NCBI GenBank assembly: GCA_900074725.1
Contig: LT598454.1
Coordinates: forward strand, 688,854 to 752,853
Source: Lachancea dasiensis
Lineage: Eukaryota > Ascomycota > Saccharomycetes > Saccharomycetales > Saccharomycetaceae
Direction of reading: 5' to 3'
DNA: 64,000 nucleotides
Positions 60,574 to 64,000 of this stretch are shown here, one piece after another. Positions within the stretch are counted from its first letter, which is position 1. Every line of letters starts with the position of its first letter. The notes under the pieces are model-generated. The model saw only the letters and a list, made by a program, of their open reading frames with translations. It had not been told where the DNA came from and ran no database searches. The translations under genes were made by a program, and so were the position numbers.

Positions 60574-60678
60574 ATGTCTTTAAGACTCCCCCCTAGACTC
60601 AACTGAAACCCAAAACAAGTAGAATATTGTATTATAGTCTGTAAGCTGTCGTAAGTTTATGTTTTCATTTCAAGGTTT

Positions 60679-61012
60679 TCATGCTTCGTCCTGTTTCCTT
60701 TTATTACTGAGATCCTGGCTCATGCGCTCCAAAAGTCGGAGCTCGGTAATTCGCTTACTCTGGTCATTTTGCGCTAAGGCCAGGTACTCAAGCATGGCAT
60801 TATGCGATGCCAAACTATAATAGGTATCTCTATGTACATGTGTAAGCCATTCATCACTTGTGGTCCCTTCGGTGCCCAAGCCCAAGTGTTTCTGCTTCAT
60901 TACTTGGAAAAGCTGTTGCTGCCGCTGCTTGTCCGACTAGCTGTGGTTAGTATTTATGAGGCTTGCAGAAAACTTAGCATAAGCTTGATAGTGATATAGT
61001 CAAACGTACCAT
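60679..61012 (-). CDS. YSF3: SF3b subunit Ysf3 (SF3b10)
   Basis: Spliced: exon 1 61010-61012 is only the ATG; exon 2 60679-60936; 86 residues (85 in S. cerevisiae). The 73-bp intron has GTACGT, TACTAAC and a CTAG acceptor 10 nt after the branch A; the CACAG just before it would be out of frame. Exon 2 reads SDKQRQQQLFQVMKQKHLGLGTEGTT, matching SF3b10. It bridges Hsh155 and Rse1 in the U2 snRNP. Matches YNL138W-A. Confidence 0.92.
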
Positions 61013-61181
61013 CTTGGACGGAAGTCTCAGCTTAGTTGTCTACTTTACGTTGGTTGACGTTTTCCGGGCAATTTTATGTATCGTTCATTAGTCGTTTGTA
61101 TCATTTTACGTTAATTTAGCTGTTGCGAAATCTCAAGCAAAACAAGCCTGGCATAAGCCTAAGTACTCCAGTGTGTGATCA

Positions 61182-64000
61182 ATGAGCTCAGTATGCTCTC
61201 AGATAAATGAACTTTCTGAGGAGATATCAGGTACACTTTTTGCCGGTGAAACCTTGTCTCATGCCGCCTGTGAAAATTGGGACACACTTATGCGCACAGT
61301 ATCCGAAAACTTAAGCTGTTGCGCGAACCAAACGGACCGTAAGCACTACATTAAATCAATTTTGTATGAGATCTTTATTCAACTGTCAGATCATAATACA
61401 GAGCGGCCATTGGATGTCGAAAAAGCAAGCAGTTTGATTCAACAATTATATGCTGCCGAAGGCGCAAAAACGGCGCGCTACTTCACATCTCTATTGAATA
61501 GCTTCCCAGAGAGGTCCAGTAGGCAGCTGAAACTGCTCCAAGCTCTCAGTTATATGGATGATGAGTTGTGCACCTATGTCATTGACGACAAACTACTGGA
61601 GAAAGCTGGCAAGTTTACCACACAGCAGCGTTCACTTTTCAAGAGAAGATTAGTGGACAGCAGATACATTATTCAGAAGTATAACTTACTCAGTGAACAC
61701 TCTGTGGCATTTAGTGAGTTGATCACCATTTTGTTAGTTGCACATAGTGATCCCTTAAACTTGGACCGTGCCCCCGCGTACTGGAAAGAGGCCCAGTGCA
61801 TTATCGGGAAATACTCACTGGATCCGTTGCGCTCCCTGGAAGTTATACTGGTCGTTTCATCTCAATTTGTGACTAAAAACTATGGGTTCTTGGTTCGGTT
61901 CTTAAAGGCTTCCACCTACTGGCCTACCGTTGAGGCCAATGTTCGAAATGCTGACACGTTGAATAAGGGTGGTAACATTAACGTTGCTCAGTCTTTGGCG
62001 ATGCACATGAATGAATTACACCCAAGTGTACAATTTTACGATATGGCGTGTGTGCTGATTATTGAAGGCATGGTGTCTTTTCTCTCAGTGTTTGACAATT
62101 TGGGGCCCAACGATGAAACTATTCAATCTTTTACCACTGCTTACTATGAAGAATTAGAGGCTGATAGTATGAAGGGCATCTCCAATCCATTGGCTATGGC
62201 GTCCGCCTTAGCTGACGATGCCGACGAAGATGACAAGCCACTGTCGAGCGAAGATGGAGAGGCTGGCACTGTTGAGAAGGGAGTTTCTCACGTAGAACCA
62301 GAAATTAATCGAGAAGAGACCAAAGATCATTTGAAGGAGGGAAAGTTAATGCTCCTGCAGCGACTACTGGCTCATGGCGCTGTAATTCCATTCATTTATG
62401 CTTTTCAGACCTACTCTCGGTATATGTTTGCTAGCAAGGATATCTCTAAGCTCTATCTGAGACTTTTTGAATACGCCATACATCCTGTTTACAGCCTTGC
62501 TGTTCCTTGCACGGAGCAAAAGAAAGATTCCAATAACCTCGCGCGTACTCATGATGTTTTTCAAGCCTTCCACACACAGACTACTAGAGAATTTTACTAC
62601 CAAGAATGCATGGCATATGTCACAACTGTTGATAATGTTGACAAGTTGTTTAGTCTTTCTCATCAGTGGCTCACACCTCTCGGCCCCCACTTGGCGCACA
62701 ATGCATCTGTTGTTTCAAAGCTGTGTAGGATTGGTTTGGAGGATATAAGGAGCAGTTTACAGGCTCCTGCTACATTAGAGCGCTGGCTGAATTTTGCCCG
62801 GAAATTCGTACTCCCAGCATTGCCTCTCTTGACCGAGAATGTAATTGTCATAAACCAAGCATATGAATTGCTCAGCTTTTTTGACTATGAACGCCGTTAT
62901 TTTCTTTACCATGAGCTCAGCTCTAAATTATCTCAGGACAATATTTTCATTAAAGCGGCATGGAACGCTTCTTCGAGGGAAGCTAAAACGGAATTAAAGT
63001 CTTTGAGCATTGACAATATGGACAAAAAGGGTAGAATATTTGCGAAAATAGTATCCAAAAATCCATTAAGCGCTCTAGAACCCGTTATGAATCAGCTGGA
63101 AAATTATGATAAGTTATCAGATCTGGTGGTGGAGACGACGTCGTACTTTACACCCTTTGCATATGATGTTTTACAGTACCATATTTTGCTTCGCTTGTCA
63201 TCCGAAAGACAATCTCTTCAAGAAAGCGGCATCCATGTTACAATGTGGGTACAAAGGCTTGCCGTGTTTATTGCAAGCTTAGTGAAAAAGTCTCCAAGAA
63301 TGGATATCCGCAACATAGTACGCTTTGTGGTCAAGAAGCTCCATTTGAACGATATGATTTCTGTGACTGTAATCAAAGAGCTTACTTCTAAAGTGGGTGG
63401 TGTGAAAGATATTAATGATCTAAGTCCAAGACAACTACTCATGCTAAATTCGGGTAAACCTCTCCAGGAACTCGCGAGATCCATAATCAGAGATACGAGA
63501 GATGAAAATTACACACCGGCACTGAGATTGCTTAATGTTTTCATCGAAGAAAATGCATTGTCCGAAATTTTTATTCTATTAGACAGTATAAGAGTTTCCC
63601 TCACCGGGAAGGACTCTCACTATAAAGTAGTGTCTACAAGGATTGACGATATTGGCTTATTGATGTGGTCTTTTATTGATATGAGCAAACACTTTCTAGG
63701 CGCTGATAGATATAAGGCAAACGTGATCCCTTTCGACTTATTAGTGAGCCAATATGGTCTATCGATAGAGTGGGCATTCTTCATTTGGAGAGACTTCTAT
63801 GATAGCTTACCTAATGATGATTTAAAATCCGTTGAGAATTGGGATCAGGCAATTGAAAGGGCCCAACTGGTACCCGTCGAGTTTCAAGGTGAATTTGTGC
63901 AGCTTTTTATCAACTTCTGGAAATCGTCTTTATATGACGTGTCGTTCCCTAAAGACCTTTACGACGATGAGAAAAGGTCGATTGAAAAGACTGCAGCTCA
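61182..64000 (+). CDS. THO2: THO complex subunit Tho2 (5' part, runs off the window)
   Basis: Open from the ATG at 61182 to the right edge, 939 codons and still open, against about 1597 in S. cerevisiae. Matching stretches include KYSLDPLRSLEVILVVSSQF, NPLAMASALADD, EKRYFLYHELSSKLSQDNIF and LMLNSGKPLQELARSIIRD. Tho2 is the scaffold of THO/TREX, coupling transcription to mRNA export and preventing R-loops. It is divergent from YSF3 (169 bp), matching YNL139C. The C-terminal basic region lies outside. Confidence 0.95.
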   Translation, partial: MSSVCSQINELSEEISGTLFAGETLSHAACENWDTLMRTVSENLSCCANQTDRKHYIKSILYEIFIQLSDHNTERPLDVEKASSLIQQLYAAEGAKTARYFTSLLNSFPERSSRQLKLLQALSYMDDELCTYVIDDKLLEKAGKFTTQQRSLFKRRLVDSRYIIQKYNLLSEHSVAFSELITILLVAHSDPLNLDRAPAYWKEAQCIIGKYSLDPLRSLEVILVVSSQFVTKNYGFLVRFLKASTYWPTVEANVRNADTLNKGGNINVAQSLAMHMNELHPSVQFYDMACVLIIEGMVSFLSVFDNLGPNDETIQSFTTAYYEELEADSMKGISNPLAMASALADDADEDDKPLSSEDGEAGTVEKGVSHVEPEINREETKDHLKEGKLMLLQRLLAHGAVIPFIYAFQTYSRYMFASKDISKLYLRLFEYAIHPVYSLAVPCTEQKKDSNNLARTHDVFQAFHTQTTREFYYQECMAYVTTVDNVDKLFSLSHQWLTPLGPHLAHNASVVSKLCRIGLEDIRSSLQAPATLERWLNFARKFVLPALPLLTENVIVINQAYELLSFFDYERRYFLYHELSSKLSQDNIFIKAAWNASSREAKTELKSLSIDNMDKKGRIFAKIVSKNPLSALEPVMNQLENYDKLSDLVVETTSYFTPFAYDVLQYHILLRLSSERQSLQESGIHVTMWVQRLAVFIASLVKKSPRMDIRNIVRFVVKKLHLNDMISVTVIKELTSKVGGVKDINDLSPRQLLMLNSGKPLQELARSIIRDTRDENYTPALRLLNVFIEENALSEIFILLDSIRVSLTGKDSHYKVVSTRIDDIGLLMWSFIDMSKHFLGADRYKANVIPFDLLVSQYGLSIEWAFFIWRDFYDSLPNDDLKSVENWDQAIERAQLVPVEFQGEFVQLFINFWKSSLYDVSFPKDLYDDEKRSIEKTAA

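Noticed and set aside
1-64000. CRISPR arrays, prokaryotic operons or phage
   Set aside because: Spaced direct repeats are absent, genes are eukaryotic with spliceosomal introns, and no bacterial features are present.

Overview
The window is nuclear DNA of a budding yeast (family Saccharomycetaceae). Genes are compact and mostly intronless. The few introns are short (68-120 bp), with GTATGT-like donors and (T/A/G)-x-CTAAC branch sites. CTG reads sensibly as leucine, and almost every protein aligns along its length with a Saccharomyces cerevisiae protein. The gene order interleaves two S. cerevisiae blocks, chromosome VIII YHR120W-YHR134W and chromosome XIV YNL124W-YNL159C. That is the double conserved synteny expected of a lineage that branched before the whole-genome duplication (Lachancea, Zygosaccharomyces, Torulaspora, Kluyveromyces, Eremothecium type). 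I cannot name the species. Gene names below come from recognising the proteins and from remembered S. cerevisiae order; no search was run.

Layout. 1-1799: no intact gene; decayed sequence and an 18-bp minisatellite. 1800-4137: WSS1, NSG1/2 (both on a GC-rich island) and IGO1/2. 4138-6640: 2.5 kb without a gene, holding one copy of a dispersed fossil repeat. 6641-11067: ECM14, PGA1, ASI2 and a secreted ureohydrolase absent from S. cerevisiae. 11516-21056: PH-domain protein (YHR131C/YNL144C), an unrecognised spliced two-TM gene, a B-box/UPF0652-like gene, ARP1, FUR1, LSM7 (spliced), ALF1. 22029-34950: MSH1, NAF1, ESBP6, SPC98, FAR11. 35120-44400: LSM12 (short), TEP1 (in-frame stop), NRK1 (spliced), CIA2, EPT1/CPT1 (spliced), TOM22, KRE33. 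45089-50984: NDT80, tRNA-Phe, FYV6, a YNL134C-type reductase, a small GPI/PIR-like wall protein. 50985-53432: gene-poor tract with a mosaic of fossil repeats. 53433-64000: FPR1, EAF7, NAM9, SRV2, a YHR127W-like gene, YSF3 (spliced) and THO2, which runs off the right edge.

The genes are ordinary core functions that do not form one pathway. They cover RNA processing (LSM7, LSM12, NAF1, FYV6, YSF3, THO2, KRE33), mitochondria (MSH1, TOM22, NAM9), cytoskeleton (ARP1, ALF1, SPC98, SRV2), signalling (IGO, FAR11, TEP1, FPR1), ER/lipid/wall (NSG, PGA1, EPT1, GPI protein) and meiosis (NDT80). Some promoters carry textbook motifs: PAC+RRPE in front of KRE33 and NAF1, URS1+MSE in front of NDT80. I found no convincing new multi-gene system. 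The most interesting items are a small spliced membrane-protein gene that ORF calling would miss, TEP1 with a lone in-frame stop before its C-terminal region, LSM12 lacking its C-terminal half, the probable decayed gene between ALF1 and MSH1, the secreted ureohydrolase with a palindromic promoter element, and the mosaic repeats at 52 kb that share a sequence with 4.7-5.0 kb.
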